A stretch of DNA of 64,000 nucleotides, from assembly GCA_041402005.1 (NCBI GenBank), contig JAWKTB010000005.1, positions 372,001 through 436,000 of the forward strand, in the 5' to 3' direction. This document shows, one piece after another, positions 24,573 to 32,835 of the stretch. Position 1 is the stretch's first letter. Each line of letters starts with the position of its first letter. The stretch is from JAJRXR01 sp041402005. Its GTDB lineage: Bacteria > Planctomycetota > Phycisphaerae > Phycisphaerales > UBA1924. The notes beneath the pieces were generated by a model. That model was not told the DNA's origin and ran no database searches. It worked only from the letters and a program-made list of their open reading frames with translations. The position numbers were made by a program, and so were the translations under genes.

Positions 24573-27266
24573 ATGACGAATCGGCACTCGGCGGACTCGG
24601 GTTGGAGGCGTCGAAACCTCGTGACGGTCGCGGGCTTCGCGGTTGCTCTCGGGACGGCCAGCGCCTTCGCCGCCGGACCCGAGTCTGGCAAGGTTGGCAC
24701 GGGTGGCAGCGGCGGCGCCCAAGTCGGCTCGGGCGGCGGTGTCGGGATCGACGCCCCGCGCGTCATGCGCGTGCCGCAGGGCAAGGGAGCCCGTTCCTTC
24801 CGCATCGAACATGCGAACGCCGAGCACAGCGCCGCCGAGATGTTCGTCGACGCCCTGCGCACCGCGGACAGCGATCAAGCCGTCGGCGGATACGAGTTCT
24901 ACAACCGCGTTGTCGTCCGGGCGGCGAGCACGGCGGCGGCCCAGGCGGCCGTCACCCAGTTCGGCGGCGGGATCAACGCGACGGTCAGCATCGAAAACCT
25001 CGGCGATCACACCGGCGCCACCGTCTTCCAGGCACGCAGCGTCGGCGAGGCGATCACGCTCGCCCAGCGGCTCCAGGGCATGCCCGGCGTCGAGCATGTC
25101 GAACTCGAAACGAAGCCCCCTCGCGCGAGCCACGGGGCGATCCCGAACGACACCTTCGCAAACCTTCAGTGGCACCTGCTGAACACGATGGACATGGACG
25201 CCGACCACAACATCGCGCCGGTGTTCAGTTCCGGGCTGAACGGCGCCGGGATCACCATCGGCGTCCTCGAGGTCGACGGAACCCCGTTCCAGGTCAACCA
25301 TCCCGAGCTTCGCCCCAACTTCTCCGAGAGCCTCTCGATGACGCTCGACCCGCTGGTCCCGAACCCCTCGCACGGGACGGCGGTCGCGGGTCTGATCGCC
25401 GCCAAGGCGAACGGCGTGGGCATGGTCGGCGTGGCGCCCAACGCGCGCCTGATCGCGCTGTCCAACGGGTCGACCGTGCTCGAGACCCAGGCACACCAGT
25501 GGAAGAACGGGATCACGCACGTCAAGAACAACTCGTGGGGTCCGGTCGCCTACCCGGGCGCCATCCAGGTCTTCGAGGGAGAGTTCTTCGCCCCCTTCTA
25601 CACGCCACAGAACCTGAACTCTGGCGACCTTTTCCCCAGCTCGAACGTCGGTCTGGCGATCAAGGCTGGCTCGGAGCACGGGCGTGCCAACCGAGGGACG
25701 GCGATCGTGTTCTCCGCCGGCAACGACGGCACGGGCCTCACGATCCCGGAGTTGGGGCCGGGCAACGCCATCGCACTGCCCTCGCTCGACTTCCAGTACG
25801 GCGACCTGGGGACTTTCAACGTCGGCGACGTCGGGTTCTGGCCGCTGGCGACGCTCGGACCACGGACCGAGTACAACGGGTACCTGAACGCGCAGGGCAC
25901 GCTCGCGATCGCGGCGGTGACCGATCACAACGTGCCCTCCGGCTACACCACGACGGGGACCGCCGTCTTCGCAGCGGCATACTCGGCGCCCGGCTTCGTG
26001 AGCTCGGGTCTTCAGCCCGGACGGGGCGTCTACACGCTCGACGCGATCAACGACTTCTTCTCGTACGACCCAACCGTGTTCGGCGAGGGGTTCACCAGTG
26101 ACTTCGGTGGCACGAGCGCCGCGGCGCCGATCGCGTCCGGCATCATCGGGCTCATCATGGGCGCCAGGCCGACGCTCACGCTCCGCGATATCCGCCACAT
26201 CATCGAGCGGACCGCCGTTCGCGTGAACTTCGACTGGATTCACGACATGAACGAGTACTTCGCCAGGGGCGGCCTCAACGCGTCGCTCTGGGAAGTGAAC
26301 GGCGCCTTCCAGGTGGACGGACGCGCCGTCGCGCACAGCGATGCGGTCGGGTTCGGCGTGATCGACGCCGAGGCGGCGGTCGCGCTGGCCAAGGTCTGGC
26401 CCGGGCTGCCCAAGCAGCTCGTCCTGGAGCGTGAACGCAACGAAGACAACGACGATTCGCTGCCCTACGACATCCCGGACGCGACGATGGAAGACGTCGC
26501 GGATATGGTCAAGGAAGCCGTGCCCGGGGATACTGTCTCCGTGACCTTCTGTGTGCCTTACGACTACATCGTCGAAGAGGTCGAGGTCATCATCAACGCG
26601 ACGGGCAACAGCCCCGGCGACTTGTACATCGGCCTGATCAGCCCGCACGGGACGATCTCACCCCTGCACATGCCGCACGTGGACAACCTTGCGGGAATGA
26701 TCGACGACCAAGAGGCCGCGTTCATCGAGAACCGGTTCCTCACCTACAAGCACTGGGGCGAGCCGTCGGGCGGTGAGTGGACGCTCTTCTTCAGGGACTA
26801 CCGCCCGAACGAGGAGCTCGAAGAGGGCGACATCGACGAAGAGGGCACCATCACCGACGCCTTCTCGTTCTTCCCGACGTACGGGAACATCCCCACCCTG
26901 CCGGGCAACCCGGATGGGCAGGAGATCTCGATCCAGGACTACATCGTCCGCATCTACTGCTACGACGTGGGACGCCAGAACCCCAACGTGTGCGAGAACC
27001 GCTTCAACTCGTTCTGCCCGTACGACCTGAACGCCGACGGCAAGGTCACGCCGGCGGACCTCTTCCTCTTCATCGAGCTCTGGCAGAACTTCGAACCCGT
27101 CGCCGACTGGGACGGCGACGGCGCCTGGACCTACAACGACATCTATCTGTACTTCATCGGGTGGACCCCTGGATTCTGCAGCTTCGATGAGGGCGACAAC
27201 GGCACGTCCGGCGGCGGCGGGCCCGCCCACCCGGGCGACGGCAACAGCGACGTCCGCCCGATCTGA
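24573..27266 (+). CDS. Secreted subtilisin-like (S8) protease with P-domain and dockerin-like tail
   Basis: An 897-residue exported protein. A signal peptide (residues 1-33, ending ASAFAA), a Gly-rich linker, and a propeptide-like region precede the S8 domain from about 195. The His is in 'SHGTAVAGLIAAK' (H267), the oxyanion Asn in 'FSAGNDG' (N384) and the Ser in 'FGGTSAAAPIASG' (S515). The Asp position reads 'IGVLEVDG', so the catalytic acid looks like Glu233 or a displaced Asp235. A proprotein-convertase P-domain follows (about 650-760: 'NSPGDLYIGLISPHGT', 'GGEWTLFFRD'). The end has EF-hand-like repeats 'DLNADGKVTPADLFLF' and 'DWDGDGAWTYNDIYLY', the dockerin-like planctomycete signal. The start ATG 24573 has GGAGG upstream and gives the signal peptide. 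Confidence 0.88.
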   Translation: MTNRHSADSGWRRRNLVTVAGFAVALGTASAFAAGPESGKVGTGGSGGAQVGSGGGVGIDAPRVMRVPQGKGARSFRIEHANAEHSAAEMFVDALRTADSDQAVGGYEFYNRVVVRAASTAAAQAAVTQFGGGINATVSIENLGDHTGATVFQARSVGEAITLAQRLQGMPGVEHVELETKPPRASHGAIPNDTFANLQWHLLNTMDMDADHNIAPVFSSGLNGAGITIGVLEVDGTPFQVNHPELRPNFSESLSMTLDPLVPNPSHGTAVAGLIAAKANGVGMVGVAPNARLIALSNGSTVLETQAHQWKNGITHVKNNSWGPVAYPGAIQVFEGEFFAPFYTPQNLNSGDLFPSSNVGLAIKAGSEHGRANRGTAIVFSAGNDGTGLTIPELGPGNAIALPSLDFQYGDLGTFNVGDVGFWPLATLGPRTEYNGYLNAQGTLAIAAVTDHNVPSGYTTTGTAVFAAAYSAPGFVSSGLQPGRGVYTLDAINDFFSYDPTVFGEGFTSDFGGTSAAAPIASGIIGLIMGARPTLTLRDIRHIIERTAVRVNFDWIHDMNEYFARGGLNASLWEVNGAFQVDGRAVAHSDAVGFGVIDAEAAVALAKVWPGLPKQLVLERERNEDNDDSLPYDIPDATMEDVADMVKEAVPGDTVSVTFCVPYDYIVEEVEVIINATGNSPGDLYIGLISPHGTISPLHMPHVDNLAGMIDDQEAAFIENRFLTYKHWGEPSGGEWTLFFRDYRPNEELEEGDIDEEGTITDAFSFFPTYGNIPTLPGNPDGQEISIQDYIVRIYCYDVGRQNPNVCENRFNSFCPYDLNADGKVTPADLFLFIELWQNFEPVADWDGDGAWTYNDIYLYFIGWTPGFCSFDEGDNGTSGGGGPAHPGDGNSDVRPI

Positions 27267-27299
27267 CACCGTCTCACACGCTACGTTGATTCACACGAC

Positions 27300-27327
27300 G
27301 CCCACCCGAGAGGGTGGGCGTTTCTTT
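27300..27327 (+). terminator. Intrinsic terminator of the subtilase gene
   Basis: GCCCACCC-gaga-GGGTGGGC followed by GTTTCTTT, 34 bases after the stop. Confidence 0.85.
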
Positions 27328-27385
27328 GCGCGCCCGTCGCGAGCGTGCCTCGTGCGCAGGCGCCGGGTCATGCCCGGGGTGGAAA

Positions 27386-27459
27386 TGGGCGCAACAGGAC
27401 TCGAACCTGTGACCTCTGCCATGTGACGGCAGCGCTCTAGCCAACTGAGCTATGCGCCC
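27386..27459 (-). tRNA. tRNA-Val (CAC)
   Basis: A complete cloverleaf on the minus strand. The acceptor is GGGCGCA/TGCGCCC, the D-arm GCTC...GAGC, and the anticodon stem CTGCC/GGCAG with loop GTCACAT, so the anticodon is CAC (valine GUG codons). The T-arm is ACAGG-TTCGAGT-CCTGT. The discriminator is A, and CCA is not encoded in the DNA. Confidence 0.95.
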
Positions 27460-27505
27460 TGGGCGTCGATTATCTGGGCGCGGGCCCGGGAAGTCCAGGC
27501 GACGG

Positions 27506-28054
27506 TCAAGGCGTCGCCAGCGTGACCTCGCTCCGCAAGCCCGAGACGTGGCGGAGGACCAGACGCCGGTGGCTGGCGTCGATGCTCAGCAGGATCCAAT
27601 CAGGGGCCACCAGGTCGCCCTCGCGCCGGATTCGCCCGTCGATGACCGCGAGCGGTCCGAAGCGGAGTGACAGGATCGCGGAGATCTCCAGGCTGGGCGG
27701 CTCGATCCGGCGAGTCGCTGGGGACGCCGGCGACACGGGCACGTCCTCGGGGGTGTCGGAGTCGGCGTCGAGTGACCACGGCGTGAAGCCCGCGTCGCGG
27801 AAGGGGGAATCGCTGACGCCCGACTCTTCGAGGGCGTTGGCCCGGTCGAGCGCCCGCACGTGGGCGGCGTCGGCGGGCGCACGCTCGGATTTGAGTACGG
27901 GCAGGACGACGGCTGGTTGAGGCGCGGCGATCGTGGCGCCCAGCGTCGATGCCGGGCCCCCGAATCGCGCGACGATGACAGCAAGGACCGGTGTTCCCAC
28001 CCCGATGGCGTACAGCGCCGTCGACTGTCTCAAAGAACGCTTGACGGAGTTCAC
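27506..28054 (-). CDS. PilP/GspB-like assembly protein of the T2SS-like operon
   Basis: A 182-residue protein with one N-terminal hydrophobic segment (about 13-32), a Pro/Ala-rich linker, and a C-terminal beta domain ('AILSLRFGPLAVIDGRIRREGD', then 'LLSIDASHRRLVLRH'). The pattern 'x-A-x-I-[ND]-G-x-x-x-x-E-G-D' followed by 'I...V.L' is that of PilP/GspB/GspC periplasmic domains, which link the inner-membrane platform to the secretin. It is the last gene of the operon and overlaps the PilO/GspM-like gene by four bases. Similarity is only pattern-level, so the name is tentative. Confidence 0.6.
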   Translation of the reverse strand: MNSVKRSLRQSTALYAIGVGTPVLAVIVARFGGPASTLGATIAAPQPAVVLPVLKSERAPADAAHVRALDRANALEESGVSDSPFRDAGFTPWSLDADSDTPEDVPVSPASPATRRIEPPSLEISAILSLRFGPLAVIDGRIRREGDLVAPDWILLSIDASHRRLVLRHVSGLRSEVTLATP

Positions 28055-28662
28055 GGCGTCCCCCCCGCGTCGGCGAAGGCGGTCAGGCCGCCGGTCACCT
28101 GGTAGTGGACCGTCCGCACCGAGGCACGAACCATCGGCTCATGCCCCCTCGACGGCTCGGGGGCGACCCGGAACGACTCGATTCGGACCATGCCCGTCTC
28201 GCCCTGGACGGCGTGCAGGAAGCGCGCGACCGCGTCGTAGGTCGCAACGAGCTCGATCGAGTAGCCGATCTCCGCAACCTGCGGAGTGTCCGGATTGTCC
28301 GCGCGTGAGCTCGACTGGTTCTGGCCCGATCGTGGCTCCATGCGCTCGATCGTCACGCCGTACCTGTGCGCGAGGGCATCGAACCGCTCGTAGAGCCGCG
28401 AGGCGTCCGCGGAGACACCCCAGAGATCACGGAGCGCGTCCGCGCGATGATTCAGCTCGGCGATGACCTCCGCGGGTGAAGTGGGCTGCAGCTGGATTTG
28501 GTCTGAGCCCGCGTCGATCTCGTCACGCATGGCGTCGAGCGTCGCGCGCCGTTCATTCACGCGCGTGTGCATGGGGCCGATCAGAAACCTCCAGCCCGCG
28601 ACCGCGAGGCTGATGACGACGATCAGCCGGATGAAGTAGGTTCGCGTGACGGAGTGGGTCAC
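28051..28662 (-). CDS. PilO/GspM-like inner membrane platform protein
   Basis: A 203-residue protein with a cytoplasmic basic start, one transmembrane helix (about 10-28, 'YFIRLIVVISLAVAGW'), a coiled-coil region (30-75), and a C-terminal ferredoxin-like domain with 'IGYSIELVATYDAVARFLHAV' and 'MVRIESFRV'. This arrangement and the 'ixyxvxlxGxYxxlxxFLxxL' pattern are characteristic of PilO and GspM. Its neighbours are the PilM-PilN fusion upstream (4-bp overlap) and the PilP-like gene downstream (4-bp overlap). It probably forms the periplasmic alignment complex with them. Confidence 0.72.
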   Translation of the reverse strand: MTHSVTRTYFIRLIVVISLAVAGWRFLIGPMHTRVNERRATLDAMRDEIDAGSDQIQLQPTSPAEVIAELNHRADALRDLWGVSADASRLYERFDALAHRYGVTIERMEPRSGQNQSSSRADNPDTPQVAEIGYSIELVATYDAVARFLHAVQGETGMVRIESFRVAPEPSRGHEPMVRASVRTVHYQVTGGLTAFADAGGTP

Positions 28663-30329
28663 GGCTCGACCTCCGCGGTGATGTCAGTGGCGCCGTCGAC
28701 CAGCGCGTCGGCATCGAAGGCATACGGCGTGGCCCGGAGGACGAACCGCTTGGCCGAACCCGTCTCGGTCTGGTACAGGTTGGTCGCCCCGAGCTGGACA
28801 TCGGCGAAGAGGGGAGAGGTCCGGAACGCCTCCATGAGTCCCGGGAGGCCCGAGCCCGCGCTGGCGTTGGGATCGATCTCGATCGAGCCCGCGACAGTGA
28901 GCACGGACTGGCCCCGTTCCTCGAAGCCGCGGACGTCCTCGATCGTCACTGGTTCGGGCACGAGCGCCGCCAGCTCGGCGAGGACGGCGAACCAGTCCGG
29001 CTGGTCGCTGATCTTCGCCTCCGTGATCCGGACCGCGCGCCCGAGCGAGGCATCCATCTCGACGGCCCGCTCACTCTGGGCCCGATGCTCGCGGACGGAC
29101 TGAAGAACGGGCTCGCCGTCGCGGATGGCCGCGTCCAGGCGCCGCTGCTGGGCGTACAGCATCGCGCCCTCGCCGGCGAGAGCGAGCGCGGCACAGAGCG
29201 CTCCCGTGCGGACACCCGAGGCGATCCGGCGTGCGGCCGTCTGCTCCGCGACGATCCGCGGCACCAGGCGGAGTTCCTCGCCCGGATTCTCGATCAGCTC
29301 CAACTCCGACCCGCCCGGGGGGGAAACAACCTTCGGGTCGAAGCTCTCGTAAGCCGGGTCGATGTCGGCGTAGGCGTCGGTGTTCTCCGCGATCGAGGCG
29401 CACAAGCGCGGGATGGCGGCGCCCGGCCCGGTGAACAGAATGTGCGACGGCGGCGCCTCCAGCCCGGGCATGCCGAACCGGACCGTCTGCTTCAGCTCGA
29501 TGCAGTACCGCTGCAGGACGGGCTGGAGCAGGGGCATGACGCGTCGGAGCGCCTCGCGCTCGGCGGCCGCCTGACTCTTCGCGGGGATGCCGCTCTTGAA
29601 GAGTCGTTCGAGCGAGTCCGGTTGGCCGGAGCTCTGCTCGGGGGTGTCATCGGACTCCGAGCGCATGCCTCGGGCGTACGCCTCGGAGAGCAGCGCGTAA
29701 CCGAAGTCGATCGATCGGATGGCCCGGAGCTTGCCTCGCCCGCCGCAGAGCAGGATCGTGGTGCGCTCGTCGAGCTGGCAGGCGACGCGGTCGTCCTCGT
29801 CGCAGGAGGCGATCATCTGTACGGCACGCCGGAGGCGGATCGCGTGCTCCGGGATCATCACGCCCAGACGGCACCCGGCGCGAGCGAGCCAGGCGAAGAT
29901 GGCCTGCGAGTGCGCGTCCGCGTCGCAGGTCGTCAGCACGACGCTCGCGCCCTCCTCGACGGCCTCGACGTCGAGCGCGGTCGCGGCGGCGATGTGTTCG
30001 TGAGAGCCGCCTGAGATGCGTTCGAGCAGGGCCAGGCGGGCGGCGACGGGCGCCGCGTCTCGATCGCCGGCAATGAAGCGAACCTCGGAAACCGTCGTCG
30101 GGCTCGTGTACAGGACGTCTGCGCGGGCGCCGGACGAGACCCCCAGGGCCTTGAGCAGGTTCGCCAGGGCCGTGTCGTAGGGCGACAAACCCTCTCCCCA
30201 GGCCTGCTCCCAGTCGTGCGCCCGGATGAGCACCCGCTTGGAGGCGCGGATCTTGCGTCCCGAGACGACCGCGGCCTCGATCCGCGTCGGGGTCAGGGTG
30301 ACGACAAGTCGTGTCTGGCCGATAACCAA
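28659..30329 (-). CDS. PilM-PilN-like (GspL-like) fusion protein
   Basis: A 556-residue protein. The N-terminal ~350 residues form an actin-like PilM/GspL domain ('RIEAAVVSGRKI' opening strand, 'TTILLCGGRGKLRAIRSIDFG' central strand, 'SHILFTGPGAAIPRLC' near the ATP-site Gly motif). A single membrane helix follows (about 380-397, 'GVRTGALCAALALAGEG'), then a PilN-like periplasmic domain with a coiled coil and 'WFAVLAELAALVPEPVTIEDV' (family pattern L..L...P..v.l..l). In type IV pili PilM and PilN are separate; in T2SS GspL joins them. Here it is one polypeptide, so it most resembles GspL. The start ATG 30329 is 108 bp downstream of the pseudopilin block. Confidence 0.78.
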   Translation of the reverse strand: MVIGQTRLVVTLTPTRIEAAVVSGRKIRASKRVLIRAHDWEQAWGEGLSPYDTALANLLKALGVSSGARADVLYTSPTTVSEVRFIAGDRDAAPVAARLALLERISGGSHEHIAAATALDVEAVEEGASVVLTTCDADAHSQAIFAWLARAGCRLGVMIPEHAIRLRRAVQMIASCDEDDRVACQLDERTTILLCGGRGKLRAIRSIDFGYALLSEAYARGMRSESDDTPEQSSGQPDSLERLFKSGIPAKSQAAAEREALRRVMPLLQPVLQRYCIELKQTVRFGMPGLEAPPSHILFTGPGAAIPRLCASIAENTDAYADIDPAYESFDPKVVSPPGGSELELIENPGEELRLVPRIVAEQTAARRIASGVRTGALCAALALAGEGAMLYAQQRRLDAAIRDGEPVLQSVREHRAQSERAVEMDASLGRAVRITEAKISDQPDWFAVLAELAALVPEPVTIEDVRGFEERGQSVLTVAGSIEIDPNASAGSGLPGLMEAFRTSPLFADVQLGATNLYQTETGSAKRFVLRATPYAFDADALVDGATDITAEVEP

Positions 30330-30400
30330 GTGCGGGCCCTCGCGGGGCGATGGGCGTCGGGTCGGCGCGGAGTTCGCCCGTGGTCGCTATCGGCCCATGG

Positions 30401-30433
30401 CGAACCCGACTTTCGGGCTTCACGCCGGGTTCG
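30401..30433 (-). other. Hairpin between pseudopilin block and platform block
   Basis: CGAACCCG and CGGGTTCG (8-bp stem, 17-base loop with a smaller CCGA...TCGG inside) lie immediately after the stop of the GspK-like gene. There is no T run. It could be an attenuator or mRNA-stability hairpin that sets the ratio of pseudopilins to platform proteins. Confidence 0.35.
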
Positions 30434-30437
30434 GGGG

Positions 30438-30803
30438 CTATTCGATGTCGATCGAGACGCGTCGGCGGGCGAAGCCGGAACGCCCCTCGACCGTCACCTC
30501 GCCCACACCCGAGGGGGGGACCGCGATGAACTCGACCGTCTCCGCCCCCAGGGTCACCTGCGAGCCTTCGGCGGGGAGCGTGTCGCCGTCCACGACGGAC
30601 TTGAAAACGATGACCGAGCCGCTCTCGGCTGCGTAGAACGCCCGCATCGTCTCCACACGCAGCGCGGAGGCCTGCGCGTCCGCCTGGCCACCTCCGACGG
30701 CGGCGATCATCACCAAGGAGATCAACGCCAGGATCACGACGATGATCACGACGGCCATGCCCGGGCGCGACCGGCGTCTGGATGGTGTATTTCTGTCAGT
30801 CAT
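30438..30803 (-). CDS. GspK/PilX-like minor pseudopilin, short
   Basis: A 121-residue protein: a basic leader (RRRSRPGMA), a hydrophobic segment 'VVIIVVILALISLVMIAAVGG' and then 'MRAFYAAESGSVIVFKSV', the AxYxAExG-type motif of PilX/GspK N-termini. It lacks the large middle domain of true GspK (usually about 300 residues) and the strict Glu+5 motif. It may be a cut-down minor pseudopilin. It lies 13 bp after the GspJ-like gene. Confidence 0.6.
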   Translation of the reverse strand: MTDRNTPSRRRSRPGMAVVIIVVILALISLVMIAAVGGGQADAQASALRVETMRAFYAAESGSVIVFKSVVDGDTLPAEGSQVTLGAETVEFIAVPPSGVGEVTVEGRSGFARRRVSIDIE

Positions 30804-30816
30804 GCGTATGCCCCCA

Positions 30817-31308
30817 CTACCCGCCGATCTGGGCGCGGGCGAACGCCGTGATGCTCAGAGACACGTCCCCCGACGCGACCGTGACGTTGAAGCGGAACGT
30901 CGCGTTCGGCGTGGCGCTCGTGTCGGTGACGCCGTCGGAGCCGAGGTACTGGATCTGGAACGTGTCCACCCCACGACAGATCGGGGCGTCGGGCTCGCCG
31001 GGCATGACCAGGACGAGGTCGGTCCCATCGAGCCGGAGTCCCCGCCCGTCCGTGAACAGGATCTGGTCCGGGGTGGCGACGCCGACGTCGAGCTCGCCCG
31101 CCACCGCGCCGGCCTGGGCCTCGCGGAGCAGACGCTGGCAACGCTCGGCGGCGAACGCGATCCGCTCGGTCTCTCGGCGCGTCTGAGCGGCCGAGGCATA
31201 GGCGTCCGCCGACGACGCGATCACGGGCAGCACCGCGACGGAGATGATCGCGAGGACCGTGATGGCGGCGGTCATCTCCAGCAACGTCATGGCGCGCCGG
31301 GTGCTCAT
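30817..31308 (-). CDS. GspJ-like pseudopilin
   Basis: A 163-residue protein with prepilin leader MSTRR-AMTLLEMTAAITVLAI: Met at +2 after the cleavage site and Glu at +5. The N-terminal helix continues to about residue 60, then comes a beta-rich domain. Position (fourth in the E-F-G-H-I-J order) and leader type (TLLE) support GspJ. It overlaps the GspI-like gene by four bases. Confidence 0.68.
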   Translation of the reverse strand: MSTRRAMTLLEMTAAITVLAIISVAVLPVIASSADAYASAAQTRRETERIAFAAERCQRLLREAQAGAVAGELDVGVATPDQILFTDGRGLRLDGTDLVLVMPGEPDAPICRGVDTFQIQYLGSDGVTDTSATPNATFRFNVTVASGDVSLSITAFARAQIGG

Positions 31309-31784
31309 GGAGTCAGGTCCGTGACGATGGCGTGGACGGGCATGGAGACCGTGCCGCCCGTCGCCGAGGGGTAGCGAGCGGTAACCGTGATGCGCCGGTA
31401 GACGTCGAGGTCGGCGTCGCCCGAGACCGTGCCGTCGGCCTGCGAGAGCGGGCCGATCGTGACCTGGTAGGTCAGTTTCAGACCGGCGTAGGCGTCGGTG
31501 ACCGGGGCCGCGCGGGTCGCGAGGCCGGCCAGGTACGTCGCGTCGTCCGCCAGCGCGTCGAAGCCGAGGCCGGGATCGTCCGAGTCCACGTCAGCGATCA
31601 CCGTCTCCATGACGCTGGTCGCCAGAAGCGCGGCACGCGTGGCGTTCACTGAATCAGCCCGCGAGGCGGCGGCCGAGTCGAGCAACTGAAGTGCCGGGGG
31701 GACCGCCAGGCCAAGCGCAATGACGATCACCATGACCTCGATCAGGGTCGCGCCGCGCCGGCTTGGCAACGTGCGCCGTCTCAT
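31305..31784 (-). CDS. GspI-like pseudopilin
   Basis: A 159-residue protein with leader MRRRTLPSRRG-ATLIEVMVIVIALGL, i.e. the TLIEVMV start typical of GspI (TLIEVLVAL). A helix to about residue 60 ('ALLATSVMETVIADV', matching the 'A..lA...me' helix of GspI) is followed by a compact beta domain ending 'YRRITVTARYP'. Both ends overlap the neighbouring genes by four bases, indicating tight translational coupling. Confidence 0.7.
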   Translation of the reverse strand: MRRRTLPSRRGATLIEVMVIVIALGLAVPPALQLLDSAAASRADSVNATRAALLATSVMETVIADVDSDDPGLGFDALADDATYLAGLATRAAPVTDAYAGLKLTYQVTIGPLSQADGTVSGDADLDVYRRITVTARYPSATGGTVSMPVHAIVTDLTP

Positions 31785-32323
31785 GGCTGCTCCACGAGTC
31801 CGGCGCCCATCCGGATGACGACCGTCTTGGGGCCGGTGAGGGTGACTACGGCGTCCTGGGTGAAGGCGCCGACGAGTGAGCCGTCCGCAGCCCTGGTTTC
31901 CGGGGCCCCGTCGAAGCGGAACCAGATCGCGCCCGACCCCCCCGAGCCGTTCCCGTTGGTCAGGCTCAGAACCTCGACGTGCGGGAAAGTCACGCCCACC
32001 CGGAGGGGCGACACGGGTTGCGAAAGAGCGTCCAGCGCCGGCTCGGGAGCGCCACCGACGGAGGTGATGCGGACCAGCGACACGGTCTGCTTGGTCAGGT
32101 CGAAGTCGGCGCCCGTTGGCTCGCCGGAGGCCATGGCCATCGAGCGGGCCAGGACGAGTGTCCGTTCGATCTCGTCAGCGGCCGCCCCGATGCGAGCCTC
32201 GTCGAGCGAGGCGAGGGCGGGCAGGACGGCAACGGCCAGGATCGACATGAGCAGCACGACGACCATCAACTCGAGGATGGTGAATGCCCGGCGTCGGGTT
32301 GTCGCGGGCGCGGCGCGGGTCAC
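31781..32323 (-). CDS. GspH-like pseudopilin
   Basis: A 180-residue protein from GTG at 32323, 9 bp after the GspG stop. The leader 'TTRRRAFTILELMVVVLLM' and the helix 'LVLARSMAMASGEP' are typical of GspH (which has 'lv..L..ARs.Ai...'). The C-terminal half is beta-rich, ending with 'AVVTLTGPKTVVIRMGAGLVE'. A longer open frame exists upstream, but it runs across GspG in another frame and is not used. Confidence 0.75.
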   Translation of the reverse strand: MTRAAPATTRRRAFTILELMVVVLLMSILAVAVLPALASLDEARIGAAADEIERTLVLARSMAMASGEPTGADFDLTKQTVSLVRITSVGGAPEPALDALSQPVSPLRVGVTFPHVEVLSLTNGNGSGGSGAIWFRFDGAPETRAADGSLVGAFTQDAVVTLTGPKTVVIRMGAGLVEQP

Positions 32324-32331
32324 GGCGCCTC

Positions 32332-32823
32332 CTACAGGTCGTTGGCGGTCACCACGCCGCCCGAGCCGTCGGGCGCGGTCGTCGGTGTGTCCGTGTTGGC
32401 GTAGAAGACCGCGGTCGGTGGGTCGGCGGTGTTGTCCACGTAGTAGTTCCAGCCGTAGCTGTCGGCGCTGACGACCGCGCGGGCCGCGGCCTGCGTCGCG
32501 TCGACGGACTGCACGCCCGAAACGTTCGTGAACGGGTTGGTCGGCAGATCGAACTTGAGGACGGCGCCCGAGGTGGTGAGCTGGGCCAGCGTCGGGTAGG
32601 GGTCGGAGCCGTTGATCACCGCCGTCGAGCGGAAGCTCGCGATCGAGGACCGGACGCCGGAGAGCGTGCTCTGCAGGGATGAAGTGCGAGCCTCGTCGGA
32701 GACGCCGACGAACTGCGGGATCGCGACCGCGGCGAGGATCGCCAGCACGATCACGACCGCCATCACCTCGAGCAGGGAGAACGCCCGACGAACGAACGGG
32801 ATGTGGGCTTGGCGTCGCGTCAT
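32332..32823 (-). CDS. GspG-like major pseudopilin
   Basis: A 163-residue protein: leader MTRRQAHIPFVRR-AFSLLEVMAVVIVLAILAAVAIP. The run of hydrophobics ending 'AAVAIPQFVG' and then 'DEARTSSLQSTLSGVRSSIASFR' is the major pseudopilin pattern (helix then 'a....l..i..Al..y'). 'YPTLAQLTTSGAVLKFDLPTNPF' and 'YGWNYYV' resemble the type IV/GspG C-terminal portion. It follows GspF by 12 bp. It should polymerise into the pseudopilus. Confidence 0.8.
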   Translation of the reverse strand: MTRRQAHIPFVRRAFSLLEVMAVVIVLAILAAVAIPQFVGVSDEARTSSLQSTLSGVRSSIASFRSTAVINGSDPYPTLAQLTTSGAVLKFDLPTNPFTNVSGVQSVDATQAAARAVVSADSYGWNYYVDNTADPPTAVFYANTDTPTTAPDGSGGVVTANDL

Positions 32824-32835
32824 GGGAATCGTCCC

